Positions 25,219 through 33,854 of a stretch of DNA of 64,000 nucleotides are shown here, in pieces. The position numbers were made by a program, and so were the translations under genes. This stretch comes from an uncultured Dehalococcoidia bacterium (lineage in GTDB: Bacteria; Chloroflexota; Dehalococcoidia; Lucifugimonadales; UBA3495), in NCBI GenBank assembly GCA_958296225.1, contig OY282456.1:2542001-2606000 (forward strand), given 5' to 3'. The notes below the pieces were generated by a model, which saw only the letters and a program-made list of their open reading frames with translations, made no database searches and had not been told where the DNA came from. Numbering within the stretch: the first letter of the stretch is position 1; every line of letters begins with the position of its first letter.

Positions 25219-26505
25219 CTATAGCGTAAGGACGCTATCGGTCACCGGGCTGTTCATCCGCTCGGCGCCGGTGGCCAGGGGGTGGGACAGGGCGAGGTTG
25301 ATGTCTTCGTTGCGGCGGACGAGGTACAGGGGGATGTCGTGCTGGGCCAGGTATTCGGCGGTGATGTGGCCGGTTGTGCCGGGGGCGGCTCCGCTAGCGG
25401 GTGCGACAAATGAGGTGTGGTCAACGTAGCAGACGGCCACGTTGACGCCCTGACGGCGCAGGCCCACCAAGGCCGCGGTCCACTCCGGGCGGCGCGAGGA
25501 GGTAATGGTCATCAGGGCGTTGAAGCCGGACAGGTGGGGGCGCAGGTCGTAGATGAAGCGTTCCAGGGACAAGGCGCCGTCGGCGCGGATGCCGGCCAGG
25601 GTTTCCATCAGGATGCCCAGCTGGGCGGGCCGGCGGTCGGGTTTGAGCATCCAGAGGTCGGCGGCGTTGGCGGCAAGGCCCACGGGGACGGCCTGTTCAT
25701 CCCAGCGCTGGACCAGGGATGCGGCGACGGTTACGGCCAGTTCTTCGGTGTTGTCGGGCGGCTCGCCAACGTGGGAGCGGCGCTCCATATCCAGCAGCAC
25801 CCAGGCTTGGGCGGATATGCCGATGTCGAACTCCTTGACCATAAGCCGGTTCATGCGGGCGGTGTAGGGCCAGTGGATGCGGCGCAGACTGTCGCCGTGG
25901 GCGTAATCGCGCACAGTGGATGATTCGGGCGTGATGGCCGGAGTGCGGCGGGAGAAGGCGGTGTCGCTGGGCAGGTTGGCGAAACGGCGGTCAAGGTCGG
26001 GCAGAGGGACGGTTTGGGGGAGTACGGTATATGCCTGGTCGTTGAGGAAAGTCCGGCTGAGGCGAAACAGGCCGAAGGGGTCGCGGGCGGTAACGCGGAC
26101 GCGGCCGGTGCGATAAATGCCGCGGCGGGACAGGTAGGTTGCGATGCGGAAGGAACGGACTTGCCCCTTTACCAGCGCTACGGTGCGGCCTCCGGGGTCG
26201 GCGAGGTCGGTATCTTCGACCACTTCCAGCCAGGATTTGGGGAGGCGAGCGCGGTTGAAAAGCTGGATTTGTCCTTCCAGGAAATCGCCGACGCGGCCGC
26301 GGGTGTCCAGCCGGGTGAGGCGCACGTCAATGCCGCGCAGGTTGAGCCAGGCCCAGCCGTAGCCGATGGCGCACAGCAGGAGCAGCGTGAACAGCAGCCG
26401 GTAAAAGAAGGGGAATCCGGTGCCCAGGGCGTAGAACAGCACGGTCAGGATGAGCAGGCCGAAGAGGATTTTGCGCCGGTGCCGGCTAACGGTTTGCTTA
26501 ATCAT
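25219..26505 (-). CDS. DUF58 domain protein of the MoxR/TgpA module
   Basis: The 428-residue protein has two N-terminal membrane helices (about residues 12-60), a beta-rich region with GRVGDFLEGQIQLFNRARLP, and the DUF58 signature STVRDYAHGDSLRRIHWPYTARMNRLMVKEFD near residue 210 followed by a von Willebrand A-like part. DUF58 proteins work with MoxR AAA ATPases, probably as clients or adaptors at the envelope. It follows moxR and the HicB-like gene and precedes the transglutaminase on the same strand. A 459-base gap holding small plus-strand ORFs now separates it from the transglutaminase gene. No strong ribosome binding site precedes the ATG. Confidence 0.92.
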   Translation of the reverse strand: MIKQTVSRHRRKILFGLLILTVLFYALGTGFPFFYRLLFTLLLLCAIGYGWAWLNLRGIDVRLTRLDTRGRVGDFLEGQIQLFNRARLPKSWLEVVEDTDLADPGGRTVALVKGQVRSFRIATYLSRRGIYRTGRVRVTARDPFGLFRLSRTFLNDQAYTVLPQTVPLPDLDRRFANLPSDTAFSRRTPAITPESSTVRDYAHGDSLRRIHWPYTARMNRLMVKEFDIGISAQAWVLLDMERRSHVGEPPDNTEELAVTVAASLVQRWDEQAVPVGLAANAADLWMLKPDRRPAQLGILMETLAGIRADGALSLERFIYDLRPHLSGFNALMTITSSRRPEWTAALVGLRRQGVNVAVCYVDHTSFVAPASGAAPGTTGHITAEYLAQHDIPLYLVRRNEDINLALSHPLATGAERMNSPVTDSVLTL

Positions 26506-26590
26506 GGTGGGGTGAAGTCAGGTCGTCCAGAATTGCGGGTTGGTGAGAGGTAGCGCCGCTCTCCGGCTCTGACGCCGGCTATGCGGGGCA

Positions 26591-26929
26591 TTACACAACA
26601 ATGCTGGTGGCTTCCGGAGCCGGACGATAAGCAGCGCGCAGGGTATCCTGCGTTACTTGATGCCGGCGATGCCAGGCGCCGGAGTCGCTGAGTTCCGCTG
26701 CCAGCTGCCGCAGCTCCGCGTCGGCTGTTTCGGCATTTTGGATGGCCGGCCAATCAGCCGGCCATGGGTCGAACACGTTGGCCCCCATTGCCGAAAGGAT
26801 GTCGGCCATCGCCTCTGCTTCGGTATCGCCCTGCCCGGAAACGCCGAGCGCCGACGGGCACCAGGCGGAGTAACAAACTGCCCCATCGGAAAGCGTATCC
26901 TGCCAGATTACAACTGCGTAAGTACCCAT
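26591..26929 (-). CDS. HicB-like domain protein
   Basis: The 112-residue protein opens with GTYAVVIWQDTLSDG and has YSAWCPSALGVSGQGDTEAEAMADI, matching the partial RNase H fold of HicB antitoxins (Y-x-V-x-I, then P-x-x-x-G ... GDTxxEA). HicB proteins block the RNA-cleaving toxin HicA. No HicA frame is found next to it, and a DNA-binding tail is not obvious, so it may be an orphan regulator. AGAGG precedes the ATG at 26929; the frame also extends to a TTG two codons earlier. It lies inside the MoxR/DUF58/TgpA module, between moxR and the DUF58 gene. Confidence 0.65.
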   Translation of the reverse strand: MGTYAVVIWQDTLSDGAVCYSAWCPSALGVSGQGDTEAEAMADILSAMGANVFDPWPADWPAIQNAETADAELRQLAAELSDSGAWHRRHQVTQDTLRAAYRPAPEATSIVV

Positions 26930-27055
26930 AGTCAACCTCTAATATGGCTTGGGATGCCAGCAGATCTGCTAACGGCGGTCAACCAGGGGCCAAGCGCCGG
27001 ATTCCCGCTGGCGGGGGAATGACGGCGCCATGTCAACACGCCCCGGGAGGCCGGG

Positions 27056-28042
27056 CTACCTTGCCCCCGGAACCGGCACGCTGTTCAGCAGTTCGTTGAC
27101 CAGTTGTTCGGGGCGGACGCCGCGCATACGGGCGGCGGGGGTCAGGACGATGCGGTGGGCGAGTACGGCGATGGCCAGTTCCTTGATGTCGTCGGGCAGC
27201 ACGTAGTCGCGGCCCCGGATGAGGGCGAGGGCGCGTCCGGCGCGGAACAGGCCGAGGGACGCGCGCGGGGAGGCGCCCAGGGCGGCGTCGCTGTGGGCGC
27301 GGGTGGCCTCGGACAGGGCCACCAGGTACTCGCGCACCAGCCCGTCCACGTACACTTCCTGGGCAGTTTTCTGGAGGGACAGCACGTGCTCCGGCGCGGC
27401 TACGGGCTGCAGGTCCAGGATGGGGTGCGAATGTTCCTGCTGGGCGATGATGGTGATTTCCTCGTCAAAACGGGGGTAGCCGACGCTGATGCGCATTAGG
27501 AAACGGTCCAGCTGGGCTTCGGGCAGGGGGAAGGTTCCCTCGTACTCGATGGAGTTCTGCGTGGCAATGACCAGGAAGGGCCGGGGCAGGGGATGGGTAA
27601 CGCCGTCAACGGTAACCTGGCGCTCTTCCATGGCTTCCAGCAGCGCCGACTGGGTTTTGGGAGTGGCCCGGTTGATTTCGTCGGCCAGCACCAGCTGGGC
27701 CGCGATGGGGCCGGAGCGGAAACTGAACTCGCCGCTGGACTGGTTATAAACGGAGACGCCGGTAACGTCGCTGGGGAGCAGGTCGGGGGTGAACTGGATG
27801 CGGGAGAAGGTGCCGCCAATGGAGACGGCGATGGAACGGGCCAGCATGGTTTTGCCGACGCCGGGGACATCCTCGACCAGGATGTGGCCTTCGGCAATCA
27901 GGGCGGCCAGGGCCTGCTCGATGACGTCATCCTTGCCGACAATAACGGTGGCTACGTTGCCGGCGATGCGTCCGGCGACGGCGGCGGCGTCAACGATAGT
28001 GGTGGATACGTCGGCGGGGAAAGTGACTGCCGTGTTCTGCAC
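27056..28042 (-). CDS. MoxR-family AAA+ ATPase
   Basis: The 328-residue cytosolic AAA+ ATPase has Walker A in [16 protein letters not shown], the MoxR-specific [20 protein letters not shown], Walker B in [24 protein letters not shown], and sensor 1 in [20 protein letters not shown]. MoxR proteins act as chaperones for the maturation of protein complexes, often with DUF58 and transglutaminase-like partners, as here. The start is a GTG with AGGAGCG seven bases upstream. It is the first gene of the module; a 123-bp miniature element sits about 70 bases upstream. Confidence 0.94.
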   Translation of the reverse strand: MQNTAVTFPADVSTTIVDAAAVAGRIAGNVATVIVGKDDVIEQALAALIAEGHILVEDVPGVGKTMLARSIAVSIGGTFSRIQFTPDLLPSDVTGVSVYNQSSGEFSFRSGPIAAQLVLADEINRATPKTQSALLEAMEERQVTVDGVTHPLPRPFLVIATQNSIEYEGTFPLPEAQLDRFLMRISVGYPRFDEEITIIAQQEHSHPILDLQPVAAPEHVLSLQKTAQEVYVDGLVREYLVALSEATRAHSDAALGASPRASLGLFRAGRALALIRGRDYVLPDDIKELAIAVLAHRIVLTPAARMRGVRPEQLVNELLNSVPVPGAR

Positions 28043-28113
28043 TGGAGCGCTCCTGCCGCAAGGGTAAGGCTGGGGTCAGTTTAGCACAGCCGGCAATGAC
28101 TTGGCGGCCGGCT

Positions 28114-28236
28114 GGTAGCGTTGCAATTTAGGTGGTTTAACATTCGGAACGGTAGGGGCGACCTCATGAGTCGTGCTTATGCCCGCCGTCAAAACGACGG
28201 TATCGCGCCTCAAACCACCTAAAACGAAACGCTACC
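28114..28236. mobile_element. 123-bp miniature inverted-repeat element
   Basis: The ends are inverted repeats: GGTAGCGTTGCAATTTAGGT at the left and, read from the other end, GGTAGCGTTTCGTTTTAGGT, both followed by GGTTT. The element is bracketed by the 10-base direct repeat GCGGCCGGCT (28104-28113 and 28237-28246), a target-site duplication. It has no coding capacity. Its ends match the larger elements at 28475 and 50634. Confidence 0.88.
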
Positions 28237-28245
28237 GCGGCCGGC

Positions 28246-29370
28246 TTACGGAACCGGGGCCGGCGGCAGTTCATCGGGGACATCATCAGGCCCTGTAACT
28301 ATGCTGGGAGTTGGGGTAGGGGTGGGTTCCGGTTCCGGCGGCGCGGCTCCGGATGCGCCGCCGGTGAAGGGGGCGACGGCAATCCAGGCGCTCCAGGCGC
28401 TGTTCCGGCCCCCTACGCACTCGCTGCGGACTATGTAGGAGTAGTTGGCATCGTGGTCAGCGCCGATGTGATACGGTAGCGTTCCGTTTCAGGTGGTCGG
28501 GGTTTTGCAAAATCATTAAAGCCCTCTCCCCTTGTGGGAGAGGGTTGGGAGAGGGGTAGCGCTCCGGTGCCCGCAAAACCCGCCGCCCGCACTTTGCCCC
28601 GGCCCACTGACAACCCCCCTTTGACAACCGCGAACATCAGTCCTATACTGTACCCCGTCACGTGAATCTCAGTCCTGCCAGAGGTCAACCGGTCGTCAAC
28701 GGCCAGTCAGCACAAAATCGCATACCGGCGTCGTGGAGACCCCTCGTCCAATGCTTACGCGAGTACGGTCTAACCGGCCAACAGCGACTGCCACCGCGCT
28801 GCGTGGCTGCGCCTTAAAGCGCAGTTCACGAACCATCGGAGCAAAACTTTGCGTAAATCCCCCGGCCGTGGGGCTGACAATGACCGGTAACCTCTGGCCC
28901 GCACACCACATCCCGCCCACCGCCCGAACCACGATAGCCTGAACCCCCACCGCCTGAACCGTAACCCCGACCACCTGAACCAGCAAGGAGCATCGCCGGT
29001 GAACCCAGCCCACCACCACAGAGGAATAACCAAACCACCTGAAACGGAACGCTGCCATGTGATACGCCCCTATTGACAGCCGGCCCGTGGTTATGCTCGG
29101 CTGCACTACCGGCTGGCCGTTAAGCCACTTGCGGACTTCTATTTTACGCCGGTTGACGCTCAGCCCCCCGCTCGGATTGCGCCACGACAGCCGTACATTG
29201 CCCAAGAGGGTGCGCCCGCCGGCAAAGCTGGTGATTGGCAGACATTGCGGCGGCGGGCTTGCCGTCGGCGTTGGCGTCGGCGGGCGCGCCCTGATCGGGC
29301 GACGGCCCCAGGTTAACCCAATGTATCGATTGGCCCGGCGGAGCCTTTGCGGGCGGCCGGCCCGGTGTTG
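28246..29370 (-). pseudogene. Fibronectin-like domain gene remnant, split by a transposable element
   Basis: Reading leftwards from 29370, the frame has a PTPTPTASPPP linker, LLGNVRLSWRNPSGGLSVNR, KIEVRKWLNG and ends at GRLSIGAYH at the element. On the other side (from 28467) it continues IGADHDANYSYIVRSECVG and a Pro/Glu-rich tail to a TAA at 28246-28248. Removing the element and one target-site copy restores GAYHIGADHD exactly in frame. The pattern is a fibronectin type III-like domain with proline-rich linkers, like the N-terminal part of the LRR protein. A stop codon near 29371 and no start show that the 5' part was already lost. Confidence 0.8.
28475..29056. mobile_element. 582-bp non-autonomous transposable element, copy 1
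   Basis: Left end GGTAGCGTTCCGTTTCAGGT and the inverted right end (29034-29056, read backwards GGCAGCGTTCCGTTTCAGGT) are 23-base near-perfect inverted repeats, with one mismatch. The 9-base direct repeat ATGTGATAC flanks it at 28466-28474 and 29057-29065. Inside there is no transposase-like frame. A CCCTCTCC/GGGAGAGGG hairpin lies at about 28521-28545. A second copy in reverse orientation is at 50634-51162. Confidence 0.92.
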
Positions 29371-29377
29371 CTATAAT
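29348..29377 (+). promoter_or_regulatory. Promoter of the modABC operon
   Basis: TTGCGG at 29348-29353 and TATAAT at 29372-29377 with an 18-base spacer. The modA GTG is at 29414. I see no obvious ModE-type palindrome around it. Confidence 0.65.
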
Positions 29378-29413
29378 GTGGCGCAACAGCCTGTTCTCAT
29401 CGCCGTAGCCATT

Positions 29414-30274
29414 GTGACTGTCCGCATCATTCTCAGCGCCGCCATAGCGTTGTTTGCCGCAACGGTGGCCATCGCTTGCGCCAACGCGGCCGACCGGAGC
29501 GATGCCGGGGCGGCAACCCTCACCGTGTTCGCCGCCGCATCGCTGGCCGAGTCGTTCCGGGCCGTGGCCGCCGCTTTTGAGGCCGATAATCCTGGTGTAA
29601 CGGTTGCGTTCAACTTTGCCGGCAGTCAGACATTGCGCACGCAGCTGGAGCACGGCGCCGCCGCCGGCGTGTTCGCCGCCGCCGACTGGCGGCAGATGGC
29701 GGCGGTGAAAGAGGCCGGGCTGCTGGGCAGTACGCCGGTCTATTTCGCCGCCAACCGTCTGGCGGTGGCGACGCCGGCCGGCTCCGGTACGGTGCAAACG
29801 CTGTCCGACCTGGCGCGCCCCGGAGTCAGCATCGCCATCGCCGCCGCCGCGGTTCCCGCCGGAACCTACGCCCGCAACACGCTGCAACTGTTGGCCGCCG
29901 ATGCCCGGTTTCCCGACGATTTCGCCGCGGCCGCGCTGGCCAACGTAGTAACCAACGAAACCAGCGTGCGCGGCGTGGCGCAGAAAGTGGCGCTGGGCGA
30001 GGTGGACGCGGGCATCGTGTACGAAACCGATGTCGCCGCGACGCAATACGCAAAGTCAATGCGGGTGATTGAGATTCCCTTGCAGTTCAACCCGGCGGCG
30101 CAGTATCCCATCGCATCCCTGGCCGCCGCGCCGCGCCCGGCGGCGGCCCTGGCGTTCATCGAGTTTGTGCAAAGCGATGACGGCCAGGCCATACTGCGGG
30201 AATACGGATTCGCGCCGCCGGCCAACGTTGCCTGCCCGTGCGCGCGGGGGGCCGTTTTTACATTGATTGATTGA
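29414..30274 (+). CDS. modA: Molybdate ABC transporter substrate-binding protein
   Basis: The 286-residue protein binds molybdate (or tungstate) outside the membrane and delivers it to ModBC. A signal peptide (RIILSAAIALFAATVAIAC) opens it, then LTVFAAASLAESFRAVAAAFE, the family's first ligand loop, AFNFAGSQTLRTQLEHGAAA with the second, and later YARNTL and VDAGIVYETDVAA. These match ModA. The start is most likely the GTG at 29414, which places the signal peptide at the N-terminus; the frame runs back to 29087 through unrelated sequence including the promoter. modB follows after 22 bases. Confidence 0.92.
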   Translation: MTVRIILSAAIALFAATVAIACANAADRSDAGAATLTVFAAASLAESFRAVAAAFEADNPGVTVAFNFAGSQTLRTQLEHGAAAGVFAAADWRQMAAVKEAGLLGSTPVYFAANRLAVATPAGSGTVQTLSDLARPGVSIAIAAAAVPAGTYARNTLQLLAADARFPDDFAAAALANVVTNETSVRGVAQKVALGEVDAGIVYETDVAATQYAKSMRVIEIPLQFNPAAQYPIASLAAAPRPAAALAFIEFVQSDDGQAILREYGFAPPANVACPCARGAVFTLID

Positions 30275-30296
30275 TGGACAGGATTGACCGGATTTT

Positions 30297-31142
30297 ATGT
30301 TGAGATTCCCGCGCTACCTTTGGCCAGGCCGGCCGGAATCGGGGGCCACGCTGGGGGTTTTGACGCCGGCGGGGGTGGCGGCCACCGTCATCTACGTGCT
30401 GTTTATCGGCCTGCCCATCGTGGCCCTGCTGGTGCGCGCCGGTCAGCAGGAGGGCTTTCTGGACGGGCTGACCGGCGGGCTGGTTTTGCAGGCGGTTCGC
30501 CTCACCGTCGTTACCAGCATCGTCAGCCTGGCCATCGTGGTCGTCGTCGGTACGCCCTTTGCGCTGCTGCTGGCACGCCGCCCCTCGCCGGCGCTCCGGG
30601 TCATTGATACCTTCGTCGAGCTGCCCATCGTGCTGCCGCCGGTGGTCGCCGGCGTGGCGATGCTGATGGCCTTCGGACGCCACGGGCTGCTGGGGCCGGC
30701 GCTGTCGGCCCTCGGGGTAACGCTGCCCTTTACCACCGCCGCAGTGATATTCGCCCAGGTTTTTGTGGCGGCCCCGTTCTACATACGGGCGGCGCGCGCC
30801 GGTTTCGCCGCAGTTGACCCCACCTATGAAGCGGTGTCGCAAACCCTGGGGGTATCGCCATGGGCGACCTTCTGGCGGCTGACCCTGCCGGTAGCCAGCC
30901 CGTCGCTGCTCACCGGCCTGACCCTGGCCTGGGCGCGGGCCGTTTCGGAGTTCGGCGCCACCATCATGTTCGCCGGCAACCTGACCGGACGCACCCAAAC
31001 TATGCCTCTGGCCATTATGACCGCGATGGAATCCAGCCTGGGCGCGGCGCTGGCGCTGGCGGTGCTGCTGCTGGCGATGTCGGCGGCGGCGTTGGCGCTG
31101 CTGGGCTTCCTGCTGCGCCGGCGGTCGGAGTCGCCGGCGTGA
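30297..31142 (+). CDS. modB: Molybdate ABC transporter permease
   Basis: The 281-residue inner-membrane protein has six hydrophobic helices and the ABC permease EAA-type loop at about residues 176-200 (YEAVSQTLGVSPWATFWRLT), which docks onto ModC. Family features include LPIVLPPVVAGVAMLMAFGRHG and the ending region FSEFGATIMFAGNLTGRTQT. It forms the channel through which molybdate passes. The ATG lies 22 bases after modA, and the stop overlaps the modC GTG (GTGA), so the three genes are translationally linked. Confidence 0.94.
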   Translation: MLRFPRYLWPGRPESGATLGVLTPAGVAATVIYVLFIGLPIVALLVRAGQQEGFLDGLTGGLVLQAVRLTVVTSIVSLAIVVVVGTPFALLLARRPSPALRVIDTFVELPIVLPPVVAGVAMLMAFGRHGLLGPALSALGVTLPFTTAAVIFAQVFVAAPFYIRAARAGFAAVDPTYEAVSQTLGVSPWATFWRLTLPVASPSLLTGLTLAWARAVSEFGATIMFAGNLTGRTQTMPLAIMTAMESSLGAALALAVLLLAMSAAALALLGFLLRRRSESPA

Positions 31143-32281
31143 ACGACCGGACTGACACTGCCGCCGCGGCCGGCCAATTTACGGTCAACCGGGGCGGCTT
31201 TCGGCTGGAGCTGTCCTTCACGGCGGACGCCGGGCGAATCCTGGTGCTTTTTGGGCCGTCCGGGGCCGGCAAAACCACGGCGCTGCGGACCATCGCCGGC
31301 CTGGCGCAGCCCGACGCCGGCCGCATCACCATCGCCGGGCGGACGGTATTCGCCAAGCCGGACGATGCGCCGGGCCAGCCGGTCTGGGTGCCGCCGCACC
31401 GGCGCGGCGTTGGCTACGTTACGCAGCAGAACCACCTGTTCCCCCATCTGACGGTCAGCCAGAACATCGGCTACGGCCTGTCGCGCCGGCGCGGCGCGTC
31501 CGCTCAGCGGCGGGTGGCCGCTCTGATTGACCGCCTGCGCCTGCACGGGCTTGAGGAACGGCGGGTTTGGCAACTGTCCGGCGGACAGCAGCAGCGCGCG
31601 GCGCTGGCGCGGGCATTGGCGCCGTCGCCGGATTTGCTGCTGCTGGACGAGCCTTTCGCCGCGCTGGATATGGAACTGCGCCGGGAGTTAGGGGCCGAGC
31701 TGCGCTCAACCATCCGGCAGCTCAACGTTCCGGTCATCCTGGTAACCCACAGCCGGGAAGAGGCCCTCGCTCTGGGGGACACGGTGCAAATCATCGACGC
31801 CGGCCGGACGATGGCAGTGGGCGCGCCCCTGACGGCGCTGGAGCAGCCCGGACGGGGGCGCGTTGCCCGGCTGGTGGGCGTGGAGAACCTGCTGGAGATG
31901 CGGGTGGCGGCCCGGCTGCCGCAGGACGGCACGATGGTGTGCGTCTCCAATGCGGGCGGCGCCAGGGCCGCCGGCCACTCGCTGGAAACTCCCCTGGCCG
32001 ACGGCTGGGCAGTGGGCGATGCGGTGACCGTGGGCATCCGGGCGTCGGACATCATCCTGGCATCCGGGCCGCTGCCGCAATCCTCGGCGCGAAACACCTG
32101 GGCCGGCGTGGTAGCCGGGGTAGAGATGCGGCCCCCCGGCTACGAGGTGGCGCTGGACTGCGACGGCATCGTGCTACGGTGCCACATCACGGGGGCATCG
32201 CTGGAGGCAATGAACATCGCGCCGGGCCTGCCCCTGTGGGCCATCTTCAAGGCGTCATCCTGCTTTTTGCTGAGCGAATAG
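31139..32281 (+). CDS. modC: Molybdate ABC transporter ATP-binding protein
   Basis: The 380-residue ATPase drives molybdate uptake. It has Walker A FGPSGAGKTTALRTIAG (near residue 40), signature LSGGQQQRAALARALA, Walker B LLLLDEPFAALD and the H-loop VTHSREEALAL. The C-terminal part (from about 260) is a MOP/TOBE-like domain with VTVGIRASDIILA and LDCDGIVLRCHITGASLEAM, which may bind molybdate and give feedback control. The GTG at 31139 overlaps the modB stop; the frame runs back to 30860 inside modB and that start is rejected. Confidence 0.93.
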   Translation: MNDRTDTAAAAGQFTVNRGGFRLELSFTADAGRILVLFGPSGAGKTTALRTIAGLAQPDAGRITIAGRTVFAKPDDAPGQPVWVPPHRRGVGYVTQQNHLFPHLTVSQNIGYGLSRRRGASAQRRVAALIDRLRLHGLEERRVWQLSGGQQQRAALARALAPSPDLLLLDEPFAALDMELRRELGAELRSTIRQLNVPVILVTHSREEALALGDTVQIIDAGRTMAVGAPLTALEQPGRGRVARLVGVENLLEMRVAARLPQDGTMVCVSNAGGARAAGHSLETPLADGWAVGDAVTVGIRASDIILASGPLPQSSARNTWAGVVAGVEMRPPGYEVALDCDGIVLRCHITGASLEAMNIAPGLPLWAIFKASSCFLLSE

Positions 32282-32421
32282 GGGTTCCGCTTTTACCGGA
32301 ATCTACCGGATTGGATTTTAGTACCGGATTGGATTTGAGTTTGGGATATAATCGCGGCGCCGCATCGCGGGTTTGCGATGCGACGATGACGATAAGGATA
32401 GCGTCAGGAGGATTATTGAGG

Positions 32422-33084
32422 ATGGCCGGATACAAAGGGATTTTGTTCGATATGGATGGCGTTCTGGTGGACAGCGAGCCGCTGTTCCACAAAGCGGTGA
32501 ACATCGTGGTGGAGCAATGCGGCGCCGCTCCGATAACGGAAGCGGAGAACAGCCGCTACCTGCTGGGCACGACGGTGGCAGAGACGTGGGTACGGGTCAA
32601 AGAACTGCGCGGGATACCGCAAGCTCCCACGGAGTTGCTGTCCATCTACAACGCAGTGGTGCAGGAAGTGCTGCGCTCGGATTTGACGCCCCGCCCCGGC
32701 GTGCGCGCGCTAATCGCGGAAGCTCAGCGTCGGGGCTTGCCCATCGCGGTGGCGTCGTCGTCGCTGCGGGAGTGGGTGAATCTCAAGCTGTCGGTAATCG
32801 GTTTGACCGGCGCCTTCCCGGTAGCGCTGGGCGGCGACGACGTGGAGAACGGCAAGCCGGCGCCGGACATCTATATCAAAGCGGCGCGGCTGATTGGCCT
32901 GGAAGCCGCCGAGTGCGTTGCGATTGAGGACTCTCCCGTTGGTCTGGCGGCGGCCAGCGCGTCGGGCGCCTATACCGTTTGCACGCTGACCGACTCGACG
33001 CGCCACCTGGACCTTTCGGCGGCCGACGTCATTATCGAGGACCTGGAGCGCTTCGACTACGGGCTGCTGGCCGGGGGCGGTTAG
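32422..33084 (+). CDS. HAD-superfamily hydrolase (beta-phosphoglucomutase-like)
   Basis: The 220-residue protein has the HAD motifs: motif I FDMDGVLVDSEPL near residue 9 with two Asp, motif II in VASSS, motif III Lys in NGKPAPDIYIKAA and motif IV AIEDSPVGLAAA. The cap type and the DGVxxDSE signature fit beta-phosphoglucomutase or sugar-phosphate phosphatases. The ATG at 32422 follows GGAGG; the longer frame from 31567 runs inside modC and is rejected. A TATAAT at 32347 may be its -10 box. It is convergent with the SCO1664-like gene, with a four-base overlap of the stop codons. Confidence 0.9.
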   Translation: MAGYKGILFDMDGVLVDSEPLFHKAVNIVVEQCGAAPITEAENSRYLLGTTVAETWVRVKELRGIPQAPTELLSIYNAVVQEVLRSDLTPRPGVRALIAEAQRRGLPIAVASSSLREWVNLKLSVIGLTGAFPVALGGDDVENGKPAPDIYIKAARLIGLEAAECVAIEDSPVGLAAASASGAYTVCTLTDSTRHLDLSAADVIIEDLERFDYGLLAGGG

Positions 33085-33854
33085 CGCCGGCGGCGACGGC
33101 GGCGGCGCAGGCCGGGTATGCCGGGGAAAACCCCTTCGTCCAGAACCCATTGCAGCCGCTGCAACAGGGCGCGTACCTCGCCGGCGTCCAGGAGCGACAT
33201 CAGTTCCGCAACGTCGCCGGCCGGATCCAGCATTTGGCCGCACAGCCGCCGCAGCGGTTCCAGCAGCCGCTCGGGTATCGGTTCCTCGCCAAAATCCCAG
33301 ATGACGGTGCGAATCTTGGTATCAGCGTGGAAAGTCAACCCCTGGTCAATGCCCCACAGCTTGCCGCTGGCATCGCGGAGCACGTGGCTGGCTTTGCGGT
33401 CGGTATTGTTGGCGACCAGGTCGAAGCAGCAAATCGTCCGCAGCTGGTTGGCGTCCCACTCATCAAGGCTGTCGCGGGAGATGGTGTAGTAGTTTTCCCT
33501 GGGGTCATGCGCCACGTAAAGCTGCGCCGAGCCGATGCCGTGGGGGCCGTCGCGGATGGTGGTTAGCGGGATGAAATCCCAGCCCAGTATCCGGCTGAGC
33601 AGGTAGGCGGCGTATTCGCGCTTGTAGAGGGTTCCGGTCGGGAAGTCCCATAGCGGGATTTCGCCTTTCACCGGCTTGTAAATCGCGTGCCCGAAACGGC
33701 CATTGAGGGACAGTTCGACGAGGAAAGTGTAGTTGGAGCCGTCCCGCGTGAGGTCACAGCTCAGAATCTCTCCATACTGGAGAAATTCAGGGTCGGAAGG
33801 CCCGGCAGCGTTCAAGGGGAAACGGGGGCGGAATCGCCGGCTAGCCGGTCTCAA
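33081..33854 (-). CDS. SCO1664-family protein (phosphatidylinositol-kinase-like fold)
   Basis: The roughly 257-residue protein resembles the SCO1664 family, distant relatives of PI3/4-kinases: a YKPVKGEIPLWDFPTGTLYKRE segment (Lys of the nucleotide site), EYAAYLLSRILGW, IPLTTIRDGPHGIGSAQLYV, then ICCFDLVANNTDRKASHVLRD with the catalytic-type N-x-D, and LWGIDQGLTFH. The last residues are a run of Arg. Start codons are weak: TTG at 33854 or TTG at 33815. It overlaps the DUF3090 gene by 14 bases. This gene pair recurs in actinomycetes together with a phosphomutase; the biochemical role is unknown. Confidence 0.85.
   Translation of the reverse strand: MRPASRRFRPRFPLNAAGPSDPEFLQYGEILSCDLTRDGSNYTFLVELSLNGRFGHAIYKPVKGEIPLWDFPTGTLYKREYAAYLLSRILGWDFIPLTTIRDGPHGIGSAQLYVAHDPRENYYTISRDSLDEWDANQLRTICCFDLVANNTDRKASHVLRDASGKLWGIDQGLTFHADTKIRTVIWDFGEEPIPERLLEPLRRLCGQMLDPAGDVAELMSLLDAGEVRALLQRLQWVLDEGVFPGIPGLRRRRRRRR

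Noticed and set aside
28696..29205. Single 169-codon frame on the minus strand
   Set aside because: It is a chance fusion of the fibronectin-like remnant with the transposable-element sequence.
31567..32421. N-terminal extension of the HAD hydrolase
   Set aside because: It runs through modC in another frame; the ATG at 32422 has a ribosome site and starts the HAD motif at the normal distance.
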